DNA of 64,000 nt, taken from the NCBI GenBank assembly GCA_963210315.1, contig OY723253.1, forward strand, positions 124,001-188,000. Reading direction: 5' to 3'. The translations under genes and the position numbers were made by a program. Position 1 is the stretch's first letter. Each line of letters opens with the position of its first letter. This DNA is from Rhynchopus euleeides. Its lineage: Eukaryota > Euglenozoa > Diplonemea > Diplonemida > Diplonemidae. The notes beneath the pieces are model-generated. The model did no database searches and was not told where the DNA came from. It saw only the letters and a program-made list of their open reading frames with translations. Of the stretch, positions 62,418 through 64,000 are shown one piece after another.

Positions 62418-64000
62418 GAGATCGGGCAACCCCACTCACGTGTTGGGGAAGATCGGGGGAGATCGGGCAAGGCCACTATTGTGGTGGGGGAGATCGGGGG
62501 AGATCGGGCAACCACATTCAGGTGTTGAGGGAGATCGGGGGAGATCGGGCAAGGCCACTATTGTGGTGGGGGAGATCGGGGGAGATCGGGCAACCACACT
62601 CACGTGTCGGGGGAGATCGGGGGAGATCGGGCAACCCCACTCATGTGTCGGGGGAGATCGGGCAACCCCACTCATGTGTTGGGGGAGATCGGGGGAGATC
62701 GGGAAACCACACTAATGTGGTGGGGGAGATCGGGGGAGATCGGGCAACCACACTCATGTGGTGGGGGAGATCGGGGGAGATCGGGCAACCCCACTAATGT
62801 GGTGGGGGAGATCGGGGGAGATCGGGCAACCCCACTCATGTGTCGGGGGAGATCGGGCAACCACACTAATGTGTTGGGGGAGATCGGGGGAGATCGGGCA
62901 ACCACACTCATGTGGTGGGGGAGATCGGGGGAGATCGGGCAACCACACTCATGTGTTGGGGGAGATCGGGGGAGATCGGGCAACCACACTCATGTGGTGG
63001 GGGAGATCGGGGGAGATCGGGCAACCCCACTCATGTGTCGGGGGAGATCGGGGGAGATCGGGCAACCACACTCATGTGGTGGGGGAGATCGGGGGAGATC
63101 GGGCAACCCCACTCATGTGTCGGGGGAGATCGGGGGAGATCGGGCAACCCCACTCATGTGTCGGGGGAGATCGGGGGAGATCGGGCAACCCCACTAATGT
63201 GGTGGGGGAGATCGGGGGAGATCGGGCAACCACACTAATGTGTTGGGGGAGATCGGGGGAGATCGGGCAACCACACTCATGTGGTGGGGGAGATCGGGGG
63301 AGATCGGGCAACCACACTCATGTGTTGGGGGTGATCGGGGGAGATCGGGCAACCACACTCATGTGTTGGGGGAGATCGGGTGAGATCGGGCAACCACACT
63401 CATGTGGTGGGGGAGATCGGGGGAGATCGGGCAACCCCACTCATGTGTCGGGGGAGATCGGGCAACCACACTCATGTGTTGGGGGAGATCGGGGGAGATC
63501 GGGCAACCCCACTCATGTGTCGGGGGAGATCGGGGGAGATCGGGCAACCCCACTAATGTGGTGGGGGAGATCGGGGGAGATCGGGCAACCCCACTAATGT
63601 GGTGGGGGAGATCGGGGGAGATCGGGCAACCACACTCATGTGGTGGGGGAGATCGGGGGAGATCGGGCAACCACACTCATGTGTCGGGGGAGATCGGGCA
63701 AGGCCACTATTGTGGTGGGGGAGATCGGGCAACCCCACTCATGTGGTGGGGGAGATCGGGCAACCCCACTCATGTGGTGGGGGAGATCGGGGGAGATCGG
63801 GCAACCACACTCATGTGGTGGGGGAGATCGGGGGAGATCGGGCAACCCCACTAATGTGGTGGGGGAGATCGGGGGAGATCGGGCAAGGCCACTATTGTGG
63901 TGGGGGAGATCGGGCAACCACACTCATGTGTTGGGGGAGATCGGGGGAGATCGGGCAACCCCACTCATGTGTCGGGGGAGATCGGGGGAGATCGGGCAAG
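62418..64000 (+). repeat. 41-bp satellite, type 2, reaching window end
   Basis: Unit: GGGGGAGATCGGGGGAGATC followed by GGGCAACCACACTCATGTGTT (10+10+21 bp), with some 31-bp units lacking one GGGGGAGATC. Variants CAACCCCACTCATG, CAACCACACTAATG and CAAGGCCACTATTG alternate. The array continues beyond the window. Long ORFs in several frames are artefacts of a stop-free unit. Confidence 0.93.

Noticed and set aside
62340-64000. Several overlapping ORFs of 60-280 codons on both strands with Gly-Arg-Ser-Gly or Pro-Asp-Leu-Pro repeats
   Set aside because: They are translations of the stop-free 41-bp satellite in all frames; the period is not a multiple of three and there is no conserved start or domain.
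61017-64000. Regular repeats resembling a CRISPR array
   Set aside because: Units are contiguous with no unique spacers, the host is eukaryotic, and no cas genes are present.
1-64000. tRNA, rRNA, snRNA or spliced-leader genes
   Set aside because: I scanned by eye for T-loop and A/B-box motifs and conserved rRNA cores and found none that I could support.

Overview
This is a GC-rich nuclear window from a protist. Every convincing gene lies on the minus strand: a ZIP transporter, a degenerate cyclase-like membrane protein, a DOCK-type C2 protein, a haem peroxidase, condensin subunit CAP-H, a giant coiled-coil/EF-hand protein and a helicase-glycosylase fusion. Introns are GT-AG; most are about 45-160 bp and almost all donors read GTATG. 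Just upstream of each start codon is an orphan 3' splice site (pyrimidine tract plus AG) with no donor that pairs with it. One-way gene order plus orphan acceptors suggests spliced-leader trans-splicing, as in euglenozoans. A diplonemid-like organism is my best guess, but no spliced-leader gene, rRNA or tRNA was seen to prove it.

Layout. 1-17 kb is a compact cluster of five genes in which exon-intron structures close exactly (ZIP 373 aa, cyclase-like 549 aa, DOCK-C2 2047 aa, CAP-H 1025 aa; the peroxidase has an in-frame TGA). 17-26 kb is mostly non-coding and rich in G/C homopolymers, with one possible hypothetical gene and a decayed ubiquitin-like remnant. 26.4-33.3 kb is an eight-exon gene for a 1947-aa coiled-coil protein with Trp-centred SFI1-like repeats and an EF-hand. 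33.6-41.4 kb is mobile-element territory: a pair of identical 243-bp TG...CA direct repeats enclosing an 84-bp minisatellite, then a 5'-truncated LINE inserted next to a (GA)n tail. 41.8-47.4 kb is a single-exon SNF2-type helicase fused to an AlkA/MAG-type DNA glycosylase.

48.9-60 kb is a nest of mobile elements: four copies of a 109-bp foldback element, a 660-bp hAT-type MITE with a perfect 8-bp target duplication, a 3-kb terminal-inverted-repeat element carrying an H2B-like ORF, and three palindromic 'word arrays' that share the AT-rich junction TATTTAATATTATG but use different internal words. 61-64 kb is two adjoining, evidently related 41-bp satellites that run off the window end.

The most unusual items are the helicase-glycosylase fusion, the histone-like ORF inside a transposon, the modular palindromic word arrays, the triplicated zinc module of the LINE protein, and the TGA codon beside the peroxidase proximal histidine. 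All homology calls were made by eye; no search was run.
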